DNA of 64,000 bases, taken from assembly GCF_020042345.1 (NCBI RefSeq), contig NZ_CP083387.1:4588001-4652000 (forward strand). Reading direction: 5' to 3'. Positions 1-13,412 of this stretch are shown piece after piece. This DNA is from Arachidicoccus terrestris (lineage in GTDB: Bacteria > Bacteroidota > Bacteroidia > Chitinophagales > Chitinophagaceae). The notes under the pieces are model-generated. The model saw only the letters and a program-made list of their open reading frames with translations. It was not told where the DNA came from and did no database searches. The position numbers were made by a program, and so were the translations under genes. Each line of letters opens with the position of its first letter. The first letter of the stretch is position 1.

Positions 1-60
1 TAATACCAGCAAAAGAAATACCGCCGATCCAACACGATGAATATGATGTATGTTCAGCTC

Positions 61-765
61 TTAAAGTGCTTTTTTGATGGACTTCAGGACGATCTCTTCC
101 ATGATCTTGTACCCTTCCAACGTAGGATGGACGCCATCTTTGGCCAGGCTGGCCGGTAATCCGCCCCTTTCATCTGCCAGTCTGGAGAAATAATCCACAT
201 AAATAAAATGATTTTTGCGGGCATAGGCCTGAATCATTTTATTTAAAGCAGGAATTTTTATATTAGGCTGCTTGCCTCTACTCCAGGGATAATCGAAAGC
301 TGGCGTAACCGAGCATAAAAGCACTTTAACACCATGCGCCTTTGCCAGTTCAGCCATGGACGCCAGATTCCCCATGATATTATCCAGTTCGATATCGCCG
401 GTATTTCCAGCAATATCATTGGTGCCCGCCAGAATGACTACGGCTTTGGGATGTAAGTCCAGTACATCTTTTCTAAAACGCACCAGCATCTGAGATGTCG
501 TCTGTCCGCTGATGCCTCTGCCGATAAAGTGATGGGTCTTGAAAAAACTACTATCATTATGATACCAGCCTTCTGTAATGGAGTTACCCATAAAGACCAC
601 CTGCCTGTCCGAAGACGGCAACGCTTTGACCATCTGATTGGAAGCGTTATATTTTTTAAAGTTAGCCCAGTCTCCTTTCTGGGCCTTGGCTTGTATAGTG
701 CCCAACCCAAATGTAAGCATCAGCAAGGCTGCTGCAGTAATTTTGCTTTGAATAGTCATAGTCAT
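61..765 (-). CDS. Secreted SGNH/GDSL-family acyl esterase
   Basis: The protein has 234 residues and a signal peptide (about residues 1-28, ending AKAQ). SGNH hydrolase blocks are visible: block I VVFMGNSITEG with the probable nucleophile Ser62, block II around GRGISGQ, block III LAGTND, and the catalytic Asp-His pair in KDGVHPTLEGY near the C-terminus. Family knowledge indicates a Ser-His esterase that removes acetyl or other acyl groups from sugars; the exact substrate cannot be read. It faces away from the GH29 fucosidase gene across a 394-bp gap, so the two are probably transcribed from divergent promoters. The 60 bases left of it hold nothing recognisable. The family call is firm; the substrate is inferred only from the glycan-degrading neighbourhood. 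Confidence 0.9.
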   Translation of the reverse strand: MTMTIQSKITAAALLMLTFGLGTIQAKAQKGDWANFKKYNASNQMVKALPSSDRQVVFMGNSITEGWYHNDSSFFKTHHFIGRGISGQTTSQMLVRFRKDVLDLHPKAVVILAGTNDIAGNTGDIELDNIMGNLASMAELAKAHGVKVLLCSVTPAFDYPWSRGKQPNIKIPALNKMIQAYARKNHFIYVDYFSRLADERGGLPASLAKDGVHPTLEGYKIMEEIVLKSIKKAL

Positions 766-1159
766 TTGTAATTTAATAGATCGATTTTAGTTTTCTGAAT
801 GAGTTAAAAAGCTGACAGGTGGCTGCTGGAAAAAGCATTGGTAAATGTTGAACAGCCGTGTGTTTCATGATCGGAACGATCTGCCATTCTTCCTGCCATC
901 CGCCTTCTTTTTCAAAGGTCAAATTAAGAATTTTATAGATTGAGGCGGCAACTATTAACATTTGATTGCAGTTTCTCCATATGAACGGATTGAAAACAGT
1001 AATTGAAGATTGCTTCAAAGAAGCCAAGATTGTTGTATAACAAGTTAATTTGTCATTAAAGACTTGAAATAAATGCGTGTAATTTCATGGAGCAAAATCA
1101 CTCAACCGTATCATCAGGCACAGCGGATATATTTTGATCACCAAAATCTAAAAGATACC
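766..1159. other. Divergent intergenic region, SGNH esterase / fucosidase
   Basis: This 394-bp gap must carry both divergent promoters. No clear TAnnTTTG box was found on either strand. A small dyad, ATTTTG (1131-1136) and CAAAAT (1142-1147) with a 5-base spacer, lies just upstream of the fucosidase start and could be an operator. An 84-codon minus-strand reading frame (773-1027) has no recognisable domain and is not called. Confidence 0.4.
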
Positions 1160-2500
1160 ATGAAAAAACTGATCTCTTTTTTATTACTTGCTGTTTTAGT
1201 AACAGGTACCGTTTACAGCCAGCAACACCTGTCAAATGAAACCGCGCAGCAGAAAACAACGCGTATGAAGTGGTGGACAGATGCCCGATTCGGCATGTTC
1301 ATCCATTGGGGGCTGTATTCAGAAGCCGCCCGTCATGAGTGGGTCAAAAACCGGGAAAGGATGACCAACGCTCAGTACCAGAAGTATTTCGACAATTTTG
1401 ACCCTGACCATTTCGAACCCAGAAAGTGGGCAAAGGAGGCAAAAGCGGCCGGCATGAAATACGCGGTACTGACCACAAAACACCATGAAGGGTTTTGTCT
1501 GTTCGATTCTAAGTATACGGACTACAAAGCGATGAATACAAAAGCACACAGAGATCTGGTCCGGGAATTTGTAGACGCCTTCAGAGCTGAGGGACTGAAA
1601 GTAGGCTTTTATTATTCCCTGATCGACTGGCATCATCCCGATTTCACCATCGACAAACATCATCCGCAGCGCCTGGATAAGGGCGACAGTGCTGCCTACG
1701 CTTCGTTAAATCGGGGGAAGGATTTCGGTAAATACCGGCAATATCTGTTCAACCAGGTGAAAGAACTGCTGACTAATTACGGGAAGATCGATATTATGTG
1801 GCTGGACTTCTCCTACCCCGGCAAGTTCGGTAAGGGCCATGAGGACTGGGGGTCCAAAGATCTATTAAAAATGATCCGAAAACTACAGCCAGGCATTATC
1901 GTAGACAACCGGCTGGACCTGAACAACTATGCTGACGGATATGATTTTGAAACGCCCGAACAGGTGAGCGCCGAAACCCTTGCCAAATACAGAGGCAAGA
2001 CCTGGGAGACCTGTCAGACATTCTCTGGCTCCTGGGGCTATTATCGCGATGAAACATCCTGGAAATCCAATCATCAACTACTGGACCTGTTAATATCCTC
2101 TGTAACCAATGGAGGAAATCTGATCTTGAACGTCGGACCGACTGCCCGGGGAGAATTTGACTATCGTGCCATCAGTCATCTGGATAGCATTGCTTACTGG
2201 ATGCACGCCAATGACAGGGCCATTTATGGCTGCACCTATGCGCCAGATAGCTATCAGGTACCGGATGGCACAAAGATCAGTTATAATCCGGTCACAAAAC
2301 GGCTTTATGTCTTTTTATATGAGCTGCCTGACGATGGTAAGTTAATACTGCCAGGATATGCGGGAAAGATCAGTTATGCGCAGATCCTAAGTGACGCTTC
2401 AGAATTGTTATATAAAGAACAGAATGGTGACATTGTCTTAACGCTGCCGAAGGTCCGTCCGCCCTACGATATCCCGGTTGCCGAACTCATGCTGAAATAA
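1160..2500 (+). CDS. Alpha-L-fucosidase, GH29, secreted
   Basis: The protein has 446 residues from the ATG at 1160. An in-frame ATG 87 bases upstream would add 29 residues ahead of a good signal peptide (MKKLISFLLLAVLVTG...YSQQ), so the downstream start is preferred. GH29 signatures are clear: RFGMFIHWGLYS near residues 40-52, TTKHHEGFCLFDS, and IDIMWLDFSYPG with the predicted nucleophile Asp216. NGGNLILNVGPTARG is the conserved block at the end of the barrel. The enzyme hydrolyses terminal alpha-L-fucose with retention, probably in the periplasm or at the cell surface. It converges on the GH2 beta-galactosidase, and the two could act in sequence on fucosylated galactosides. A terminator candidate lies about 255 bases downstream. 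Confidence 0.95.
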   Translation: MKKLISFLLLAVLVTGTVYSQQHLSNETAQQKTTRMKWWTDARFGMFIHWGLYSEAARHEWVKNRERMTNAQYQKYFDNFDPDHFEPRKWAKEAKAAGMKYAVLTTKHHEGFCLFDSKYTDYKAMNTKAHRDLVREFVDAFRAEGLKVGFYYSLIDWHHPDFTIDKHHPQRLDKGDSAAYASLNRGKDFGKYRQYLFNQVKELLTNYGKIDIMWLDFSYPGKFGKGHEDWGSKDLLKMIRKLQPGIIVDNRLDLNNYADGYDFETPEQVSAETLAKYRGKTWETCQTFSGSWGYYRDETSWKSNHQLLDLLISSVTNGGNLILNVGPTARGEFDYRAISHLDSIAYWMHANDRAIYGCTYAPDSYQVPDGTKISYNPVTKRLYVFLYELPDDGKLILPGYAGKISYAQILSDASELLYKEQNGDIVLTLPKVRPPYDIPVAELMLK

Positions 2501-2614
2501 TATTTTCTAGACAGTAAAAGAGCCACGGGTTGTTTTAATTTTCAATAATAAAGCAACCGGGAAGAGAAACAAAAACACCATTGTTTTTGGGGCTTTGGAA
2601 AAAACTTAACAATA

Positions 2615-2652
2615 CATAGATTACGGGGGCGAATTCGCCCCCGTAATCTATG
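2615..2652. repeat. 38-bp perfect palindrome
   Basis: Every base of the 19-base left arm pairs with the right arm around a central GAATTC (2631-2636); the core is GGGGGCGAATTCGCCCCC. On the minus strand a run of six T follows about 11 bases beyond the stem, so it could terminate transcription from the GH2 gene. A protein-binding palindrome or the scar of a lost element is also possible. Confidence 0.7.
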
Positions 2653-2755
2653 AAGCCGGCACAAATTCATTTACCATGAGTCCTTCTCGTTGGATTGAAT
2701 TAACAGACGCGATAGGTGGACGCCTCCGGCGACGAAGTGCCCACTCGTTTGCATG

Positions 2756-2793
2756 TGTAGTCCGACTGGGTACCCCAGTCAGACTACATTTTT
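2756..2793 (+). terminator. Rho-independent terminator (plus strand)
   Basis: The hairpin 2756-2788 has a 15-pair stem with one mismatch (2763/2781), a three-base TAC loop and a GC-rich top (GACTGGG/CCCAGTC). It is followed directly by ATTTTTAATGCTTTTTT. It would end transcription of the fucosidase gene even though it lies about 255 bases past the stop. Confidence 0.7.
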
Positions 2794-2998
2794 AATGCTT
2801 TTTTAATATTGACAGCCTCATTGAGATCTGTCTGCTGTTCGGCATGCCGGGACGGTATTTCGTCATAGAAAATGAAGATGCTATATCAGGATAAGTCAGT
2901 AAGTTGTACCAAGACAGAATCCTTTACTTCTTTTGATTAAAGAATCCCGTCATGGTAGTGCAACTCAGACATTCCAAATCAGTCGACTCCGCTTACGC

Positions 2999-6707
<3,709 letters not shown>

Positions 6708-9700
6708 ATGAAAAGATTGAACCCCACTGCAATGTTACTTTTCTTGCTTACATTTTGTTTTGCCATGAGTTTCCAGGCTTTCGCGCAAAGCAAAACCGTT
6801 TCAGGAAAGGTAACTTCAGAAAAAGGAGCGCCGCTCCCCAATGCCTCTGTTGAAATTCAGGGCAAAAAAGTAGGAACCACCACTGACGAGAGTGGGCAAT
6901 ATACGATTAATGCTGCCGTCGGCGATGTGCTACAGTTTTCTTCCGTCGGTTTCAAAAAAGCCACCTTCACTGTCGGGAACGATGCTGTGATTAATATGCA
7001 GCTAACACCGGTCAATTCAGATCTGAGTGATGTGATCGTCGTTGGTTACGGCACCATGCAAAAAAAGGATCTGACCGGAGCGGTCGCTGTGGTGGACATG
7101 AAAGAAGTCAAGGATCAACCTGCTGCGAGCCCTGTAGAAGCGATGCAGGGAAAGGCCGCCGGTGTACAGATCATCAATGATGGATCTCCCGGATCGACTC
7201 CCCAGATCCGTATCAGAGGTTTCAGTACGATTAATAACAACGATCCGTTGTTTATTATTGACGGAATGCCCTATACAGGGAAGCTAAGTTGGTTAAGTGC
7301 TGAGGATATTGAGACGATGCAGGTCCTCAAAGACGCCTCTGCCGCCTCAATCTATGGTTCCAGGGCCAATAACGGTGTTGTGATCATTACCACTAAAAAA
7401 GGCCGGGTCGGTCCGCCCAGGATTTCTGTTACATCTTATTACGGTGTTCAGGCGCCTAACAAAGGGACTTTTCCCCATTACCTCAATCCACAACAGTACG
7501 CTGATTATCTGTTTACGGCTGTAAAAAACGCCGGGATCCCCATTAACGAAAAGTCCGTGGGTGATAACTATGGCACAGGCGATGTGCCCACATTACCCGA
7601 CTACCTGATTGCTGGCCCCGGGGATAACAAAGGACAGAATATAACACCGGCGCAGACAGATCCCTCTTTGTATCGTTACTCCCAGGACGCGTCGACCTTC
7701 TATCAGATCACCAAGGCCAATAAACAAGGCACTAACTGGTTTGAAGAAATCACGCATAATGCACCCATGCAGAGTCATGAAATGAGTATCATCGGTGGCG
7801 GTGAAAATGCCACCTATGCCATCAGTGGCGGCTATTTTAAACAAGACGGTACCGTAAAATATACCGGCTTTGAAAGGGCACAGATTCGCGCCAACTCAAC
7901 ATTCAAGACATTGAATGACCACCTGACCATCGGAGAGAATATGCAATATTCCCGTATGAAGTTTAATGGCTTTGCCACGAACCCTAATGTAGCGGGCAGC
8001 TATCAGGGAGAAGGTTCACCGATTGGCTGGGCCTATCGTATTCAGACCATCATTCCCGTATATGACATCAAAGGTAATTTCGCCGGTACCAGAGGCAGTA
8101 TGCTGGGGAACGCAGAAAACCCGCTGGCTGTCCTGTACCGCGCCAAGGACAACATCAACAGCGATAATCAGTTCTTTGGAAGCGTTTATGCAGACCTGAA
8201 AATTGTCGAAGGCTTGAATTTAAAGACCACTTATGGTCTGCGGTATGATAACTATTCTTCGATCAGCATCGGGTACCCCAATCCTGAGTTCTCTGAAGGG
8301 AATTATGACAATAATCCGTTAAATGAAACCCAGGGTTATGCCAGTGAATGGACCTGGACAAATACCTTGACCTACAAGCATACTTTTGCCGAAAAGCATG
8401 ACCTGACTTTACTGGCGGGAACAGAAGCGGTACAAAGCAACGGCAGGGTACTTACCGGGACCGGTAATAATTTCTTTATTTTCGGAGACATCAATTACTA
8501 TTATCTGGATGCCGCCAGCACCAATAAATCCAGCGGAAGCAGCGGTTATAAATCTTCTTTGTATTCATTATTTGCCCGTGCGGATTATGATTATGCCGAT
8601 AAGTACTTACTCAGTGCCACGATCCGCAGAGATGGCTCCTCCAATTTCGGCCCTAATCACCGTTATGGTAATTTTCCGGCCGCCAGTCTTGCCTGGAGAA
8701 TTTCCAATGAAGATTTCATGAAAGGTGCTGACTGGATCAACGACTTGAAATTGCGTGTCGGTTATGGAGCCACCGGTAACCAGACCATTCCTTCTTTCCA
8801 GTACCTGCGTCGTTATCAGGCTTCACAGAACACCACCTCCTATCCTATCGGTGGTACAGATCTGAGCAGTGGTATCTGGACCAACAGCTATGACAATCCG
8901 GATGTTAAATGGGAAGCGCTGAAGTCCTGGAATGCCGGACTTGACTTTACCGTTATGAACCATAACCTGGACGGGTCTCTGGACTTCTACAACAGAAAGA
9001 CTACAGATATGCTCTATCCGGTACCATTGCCGGCTCAGGCCGTCGGTGGCGGTGCTTCTCCGTATGTGAACATCGGTACGATGACCAACAAAGGGATAGA
9101 ACTCGCCTTGAATTATCATTATCATCAAAGTGCCGGTAAAGACGCATTCAAGTTTGACCTGGGTTTTAATATCTCCAGAAATGTCAATAAACTGGTTTCT
9201 CTTGCACCTACCGTTGCAGAACAGATCTATGGTACCTTCAGAAGTATCAATACTTCTATTTTGAGAGCCGGTGAAGTATTTGGCGCCTTCTACGGATATA
9301 AAGTAACCGGTATCTATCAAAGTGAAGACGATATCAAAAACACGCCATCTTATGACGGTGCGCGCGTGGGCGGTCAGAAATATGCCGACATCAATGGTGA
9401 TGGTACGGTTAATGCTGACGACCGCACCATTATCGGTAACCCGCACCCTGATTTTCTCTATTCTATCAGTTTTAACGCGAACTACAAGCGTTTTGATTTA
9501 TCTATGTTCTTCAATGCTTCTCAGGGTAATGATATCTTTGACGCCACCCGCTATTATACAGATTTCAGCGCTTTTGATGGAGCCGTCAGCACGCGCCTGT
9601 TAGATGCCTGGAGTCCTAGTAATACGGGCAGTCATGTTCCGGCACCTTACAGAAACCCGTCAGCCATGGAACTGCAATCCAATAGCTATTATATTCAGGA

Positions 9701-9950
9701 CGGCAGTTATTTTAGAATGAAGAACATTCAGTTAGGCTATACATGCCCGACAGAGAAATGGTTTAAAAACAAAGAGATCAGCAATCTTAGGTTCTACGTC
9801 AGCGCCACTAATCTGTTTACCATTACGGGGTACTCAGGGTTAGATCCTGAAGTAAGCCAGTTCTCCAGCACCTTCTCTGCTCCTGGCGTAGATCTGGGCG
9901 TTTACCCGGCTTCCCGTCAGTTTATCTTTGGTATGAATGTCACTTTCTAA
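6708..9950 (+). CDS. SusC/RagA-family TonB-dependent outer-membrane receptor
   Basis: The protein has 1080 residues. A signal peptide (about 1-27) is followed by a carboxypeptidase-regulatory-like beta domain (KTVSGKVTSEKGAPLP to about 105), a TonB-box/hinge VIVVGYGTMQKKDLTGAV, the plug with IRIRGFSTINNNDPLFIIDG and DASAASIYGSRANNGVVIITT, and a large beta-barrel ending MNVTF with the terminal aromatic residue typical of outer-membrane barrels. With its SusD partner 33 bases downstream it forms a TonB-energised importer for oligosaccharides. The barrel's glycan is unknown. It is transcribed away from the GH2 beta-galactosidase, which suggests a shared substrate. Confidence 0.96.
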   Translation: MKRLNPTAMLLFLLTFCFAMSFQAFAQSKTVSGKVTSEKGAPLPNASVEIQGKKVGTTTDESGQYTINAAVGDVLQFSSVGFKKATFTVGNDAVINMQLTPVNSDLSDVIVVGYGTMQKKDLTGAVAVVDMKEVKDQPAASPVEAMQGKAAGVQIINDGSPGSTPQIRIRGFSTINNNDPLFIIDGMPYTGKLSWLSAEDIETMQVLKDASAASIYGSRANNGVVIITTKKGRVGPPRISVTSYYGVQAPNKGTFPHYLNPQQYADYLFTAVKNAGIPINEKSVGDNYGTGDVPTLPDYLIAGPGDNKGQNITPAQTDPSLYRYSQDASTFYQITKANKQGTNWFEEITHNAPMQSHEMSIIGGGENATYAISGGYFKQDGTVKYTGFERAQIRANSTFKTLNDHLTIGENMQYSRMKFNGFATNPNVAGSYQGEGSPIGWAYRIQTIIPVYDIKGNFAGTRGSMLGNAENPLAVLYRAKDNINSDNQFFGSVYADLKIVEGLNLKTTYGLRYDNYSSISIGYPNPEFSEGNYDNNPLNETQGYASEWTWTNTLTYKHTFAEKHDLTLLAGTEAVQSNGRVLTGTGNNFFIFGDINYYYLDAASTNKSSGSSGYKSSLYSLFARADYDYADKYLLSATIRRDGSSNFGPNHRYGNFPAASLAWRISNEDFMKGADWINDLKLRVGYGATGNQTIPSFQYLRRYQASQNTTSYPIGGTDLSSGIWTNSYDNPDVKWEALKSWNAGLDFTVMNHNLDGSLDFYNRKTTDMLYPVPLPAQAVGGGASPYVNIGTMTNKGIELALNYHYHQSAGKDAFKFDLGFNISRNVNKLVSLAPTVAEQIYGTFRSINTSILRAGEVFGAFYGYKVTGIYQSEDDIKNTPSYDGARVGGQKYADINGDGTVNADDRTIIGNPHPDFLYSISFNANYKRFDLSMFFNASQGNDIFDATRYYTDFSAFDGAVSTRLLDAWSPSNTGSHVPAPYRNPSAMELQSNSYYIQDGSYFRMKNIQLGYTCPTEKWFKNKEISNLRFYVSATNLFTITGYSGLDPEVSQFSSTFSAPGVDLGVYPASRQFIFGMNVTF

Positions 9951-9983
9951 GCTTCCTTGAATCACATTAAACTCGTATTAATT

Positions 9984-11717
9984 ATGAAAAAGATAAATCA
10001 AATAATTATTCCACTCTGCTTGATGTTCGCGCTTTTTTCCTGCGGCAAAGGCTTTTTGGAATCTACACCCAAGGCGCAGATCACGGACGATCAGCTACTG
10101 ACCACCAAAGCGGTCAACAATGCGCTGGTCGGGGCATATGCATTAGTCAACGGCAATATCAATGGCACCTGGGGGAATTATTCCACGGCTCCCAGCCAAT
10201 GGCTCTTTGGAGAAGTGGCCGCGGATGACGCCCATAAAGGCAGCAGTAATGCCGACCAGTCGCCCATGAATGATATTGAACTGCATAAAGTCAACCCTAC
10301 CAATGATAACTTACCCACCATGTGGAATAACTATTATGAAGGGGTGATCCGGTGTAACCTGACATTAAGATTACTTGCCAAGGTTCAGGCAACGGATCAG
10401 GACGATAAGTTCTCTGATGAAGAAGCTAAGCTCATCGAAGCACAGGCTAAGTTTTTGCGTGCCCACTATTATTTCTTCCTGATCCGTGTCTTTGGCAATG
10501 AGATCCCCTATATCGATGAAAGCATTACCAGCACGGCAGATGCTGCCAAGGTGCCTAATGATGCGGATATCACGCCGAAGATTGAACAGGATTTACAATT
10601 TGCCGTAACCAATCTAACTTATGATAAACCTGGTGGTCAGGCTGGCCGGGTCGATAAATATGCCGCTGAATCCTACCTGGGTAAAGTCTACCTATATGAG
10701 AAGAAATATGATCAGGCATTGCCGCTGTTTAAAGATGTCATCACGCGCAAACCAGCGCTGACCAGTATTCCTTTTACGGACAATTTTGACGTGAATAAGG
10801 AAAATGGTCCCGGCAGCATCTTCGCTGCTCAGCATCTCATTAACCCGGACGGTTCCGGTGATAATGGAAATATAGGTGATATGCTCTCCGGCTTTTATGG
10901 GAACGCGCCTGTCAACTGCTGCGGTTTCTTCCAGCCGTCTGTTGATCTGGCCAATGCTTATAAAGTAGATGCCAATGGCTTACCTTATCTGGATCCGGCA
11001 GATTACCGTGCGAATCCCTATAAATCTGATGTAGGCCTTTCAGGATCAGCCAAGGAAAATTATAAAGTAGACCAGAACCTGCGGGTAGACCCCAGACTGG
11101 ATTATACGATAGGCAGAAGAGGGGTTCCGTTTAAAGACTGGGGCATCTTTCCAGGGGACGCCTGGATTCGTGAAGCAGCCTTTGGCGGTCCTTTTGTCTC
11201 TAAAAAGCAAATGATCGATAAGGCCGATTTTGGCGGCAATAGTGTTCCCGGTACCCCACAGATCACCAGCTTAAATGTCAATATCATTCGCCTGGCGGAT
11301 GTATATCTGATGGCGGCGGAATGTGCTGCCCAGACAAACGATCTGACATATGCATTAAACAGGGTCAACGATGTCCGTAAAAGAGCCGCATTGCTGCCGG
11401 CGCTTAAAATCGGCGGTACACCTGCGGCCAAATACCTGGTCAAAACCTATCCATCTTTTGCCAGTAAGGAATATGCCATGAAGGCTATTGAAATGGAAAG
11501 ACGGCTGGAGCTGGCTCTTGAAGGACACCGGTTTTATGATCTGGTCCGGTGGGGTATTGCTAAAACGGTGATTGAAAGCTACCAGAAATTCGAAACAAAT
11601 TATGTGTCAGCTTCCCAGCCGCTCACCTTTGAGGACAGGGATAAGATCTTCCCTATCCCTCAGCAACAGATCGATCGTTCAGGTGGCGTACTACAGCAAA
11701 ATATTGCTGGAAAATAG
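9984..11717 (+). CDS. SusD/RagB-family surface glycan-binding lipoprotein
   Basis: The protein has 577 residues from the ATG at 9984. That start gives a compact lipoprotein signal with lipobox FALFSC (Cys20); an earlier in-frame ATG at 9957 adds nine residues and is less likely. Typical SusD features are visible: KGFLESTPKAQITDDQL after the lipid anchor, the TPR-like helical part (AQAKFLRAHYYFFLIRVFGNEIPYI), and the C-terminal block MERRLELALEGHRFYDLVRWG followed by IFPIPQQQID. It caps the SusC barrel (stop at 9950) and binds incoming glycan at the cell surface. An intrinsic terminator follows about 50 bases after the stop, so the SusC-SusD pair is a two-gene unit. Confidence 0.95.
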   Translation: MKKINQIIIPLCLMFALFSCGKGFLESTPKAQITDDQLLTTKAVNNALVGAYALVNGNINGTWGNYSTAPSQWLFGEVAADDAHKGSSNADQSPMNDIELHKVNPTNDNLPTMWNNYYEGVIRCNLTLRLLAKVQATDQDDKFSDEEAKLIEAQAKFLRAHYYFFLIRVFGNEIPYIDESITSTADAAKVPNDADITPKIEQDLQFAVTNLTYDKPGGQAGRVDKYAAESYLGKVYLYEKKYDQALPLFKDVITRKPALTSIPFTDNFDVNKENGPGSIFAAQHLINPDGSGDNGNIGDMLSGFYGNAPVNCCGFFQPSVDLANAYKVDANGLPYLDPADYRANPYKSDVGLSGSAKENYKVDQNLRVDPRLDYTIGRRGVPFKDWGIFPGDAWIREAAFGGPFVSKKQMIDKADFGGNSVPGTPQITSLNVNIIRLADVYLMAAECAAQTNDLTYALNRVNDVRKRAALLPALKIGGTPAAKYLVKTYPSFASKEYAMKAIEMERRLELALEGHRFYDLVRWGIAKTVIESYQKFETNYVSASQPLTFEDRDKIFPIPQQQIDRSGGVLQQNIAGK

Positions 11718-12131
11718 CAAGAGCGTGAAAGAATATGAGTTGATACATATGATGCAATTTAACGCAAGAAATCGGGGCTTTGGCCCCGATTTTTTTGGCC
11801 CTTATACACGCATCAATCTATCAATAGGCAATGCACATATTCTCATAGTAAGCATTGTAACCGGCGGTTCCTTTATGCAGTTTATCGCATGCAAGCAATT
11901 AAATGTTGAGTTTACCTCTGAAAGAATATCGTTTGTGTACGCTATCAATTTTCGATCTACGAATAGAGGCAAAGAATCCTGGTATTGAATATTTCTATGA
12001 GGTGATCGGACTAGTTATAATAGGGATCAGGAAAGAGGACATTTTTCTGATGGATCTTTATATGCGTTGATGATGGATTAGGCTACTTCTAAAAGTAACG
12101 AGTTGGAACCGGCCAAAACTATTTAATGCTA
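11718..12131. other. Intergenic region with terminator
   Basis: The gap lies between the SusD stop and the convergent alpha/beta hydrolase gene. A terminator sits at 11769-11796. After that (11800-12131) nothing recognisable was found; the reading frame 11572-11988 overlaps the end of SusD out of frame and is taken as chance. Confidence 0.4.
11769..11796 (+). terminator. Rho-independent terminator of the first SusC-SusD pair
   Basis: The stem ATCGGGGC/GCCCCGAT (extended by A-T pairs) has a TTTG loop and is followed by a T run (11790-11796). It is oriented for the plus strand, about 50 bases past the SusD stop. The same ATCGGGGC core recurs in the terminator of the second SusC-SusD pair (18621-18650). 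Confidence 0.9.
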
Positions 12132-13406
12132 TCAGTGGGCTAAAATCCACTCTGCAATATCTTCGGTGACATTACCAGGTATATGTTTCTGCCCTACATA
12201 ATCTTTGGGACCCGGTGTTCCTTCGCTCGGCATAAAAATATGAGACAACTCCGGATAGCTCTTGAAACGGATATTCGGCATACCTTTGGTCGCGCTTTTC
12301 CATAAGTTAAAATCCGTCATCCGGACTTGGTAGTCCTTTTCTCCTTGCAGGATCAGAACGGGCTGGGACAAACTTTGAATGATCTGTAACGGTTTGTAGG
12401 ATCCGAGGGATAACCAATAGCTCGCTTTTTGATTCAAGGGCAACGAATCAGGCAAAGAGTTCTCATTGAAGGCCGAGCTGTGCAGATAATTTACTTTTTT
12501 TCTTATTATTTGTAGCGCCTGGTTCCTTTTTTTATCTGGTAGCAAAGAATCCAGATAGATGGCTTGTTCGAGGAGCAAGTCCTCAATTTGTCGAGCGGGC
12601 GCTGCCAACATGACTAAGCCACTGAGTACCCCATCCGCTTTTTGAGCTATTCTGGGGGCCATCAGGGCGCCCAGGCTGTGCCCGATTATATACAGTTTGT
12701 AATTGCGAAAACTGTCATTTGCATGGAAATAGCCAATGATATTTAAAACATCATCTGTTACTTCATCATCTACGGTAAAATTCTGAGGTAATGAACCTGG
12801 ATCTACATAGGTTCTTTTATCGTATCTGTAAGAGGCGATGCCTTTTTTTAATAATTCATCTGCCAGATCCCGGAAAGGCTTAATCTGTCCTAATGTTTCA
12901 TCCCGGTCGTGCGCGCCGGAACCATGGACCAAAATAACCAGCCTTTTATGGTTGTTTTTACTGGGAATAAGTAAGGTGCCTGGCAATGTCAGATTGCCCG
13001 ATTGTATATTGTACGTGTTGGGGTCATTTGCAGAATAACTGTTTTTGGGATGTGGCGTCAAAAACAGGCCAATGACTTTTAAGTCCTTATTAATAACTGT
13101 TTTAAAATCCAGGCTGTCTTTTGCAAATCCACAAAAAACATAACAAGCCTGATTGCTCAGTTCCGGTTTTAAAGTTGTCGATATGATTTTTTTAAAATCC
13201 CCCAGTTTTTGAATAATGCCTTGTCTCAATTGTCCCAGCATAGCCGATGTTACCTTATTCTTAAAAGAGCTGTCCGCATAACTGAGTGCCTGGTCATAAT
13301 TTCCTTGCATAAAGGCATTGACAAATGCGTTAGCATTATCCTGTGCTGTCTGCGCGAAGAGTATTATTGGAAAGAGCAGCACCAGCAATAAAAGTTTCAG
13401 TTTCAT
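12132..13406 (-). CDS. Secreted alpha/beta hydrolase with N-terminal DUF3887-like domain
   Basis: The protein has 424 residues with a signal peptide (about 1-18, ending LFAQ). Residues about 20-115 resemble the DUF3887 domain found ahead of serine hydrolases (NANAFVNAFMQGNYDQAL...). From about 140 it is an alpha/beta hydrolase of the S33/AXE1-like type: oxyanion strand LVILVHGSGAHDRDE, nucleophile elbow IGHSLGAL with Ser244, acid region VLILQGEKDYQV, and the catalytic His in LSHIFMP. It is the last gene of a tight operon with the DUF2089 regulator and a membrane protein (6-base gap). It may be an esterase or peptidase acting in the periplasm; the substrate is unknown. Confidence 0.88.
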   Translation of the reverse strand: MKLKLLLLVLLFPIILFAQTAQDNANAFVNAFMQGNYDQALSYADSSFKNKVTSAMLGQLRQGIIQKLGDFKKIISTTLKPELSNQACYVFCGFAKDSLDFKTVINKDLKVIGLFLTPHPKNSYSANDPNTYNIQSGNLTLPGTLLIPSKNNHKRLVILVHGSGAHDRDETLGQIKPFRDLADELLKKGIASYRYDKRTYVDPGSLPQNFTVDDEVTDDVLNIIGYFHANDSFRNYKLYIIGHSLGALMAPRIAQKADGVLSGLVMLAAPARQIEDLLLEQAIYLDSLLPDKKRNQALQIIRKKVNYLHSSAFNENSLPDSLPLNQKASYWLSLGSYKPLQIIQSLSQPVLILQGEKDYQVRMTDFNLWKSATKGMPNIRFKSYPELSHIFMPSEGTPGPKDYVGQKHIPGNVTEDIAEWILAH

Positions 13407-13412
13407 AAGGTA

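Larger units (their letters stand above)
2501..2998. other. Convergent intergenic region rich in inverted repeats
   Basis: Both flanking genes (GH29 on plus, GH2 on minus) end into this 498-bp gap, and no coding region is supported. It contains a CAAAAAC/GTTTTTG dyad (2570-2589), a 38-bp perfect palindrome (2615-2652) and an intrinsic-terminator-like hairpin (2756-2793). A weaker GGTTG/CAACC dyad lies around 2529-2560. The remaining stretch (2800-2998) shows nothing recognisable. Confidence 0.5.

Noticed and set aside
773-1027. 84-codon minus-strand frame upstream of the SGNH gene
   Set aside because: No family resemblance, no start context, and it fills a divergent promoter gap; treated as chance.
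2615-2652. Palindrome as an insertion-sequence end
   Set aside because: No transposase, target-site duplication or second copy was seen in the window.
11572-11988. 138-codon plus-strand frame running out of the SusD gene
   Set aside because: Its first third is the SusD sequence in another frame and it crosses the SusD terminator.
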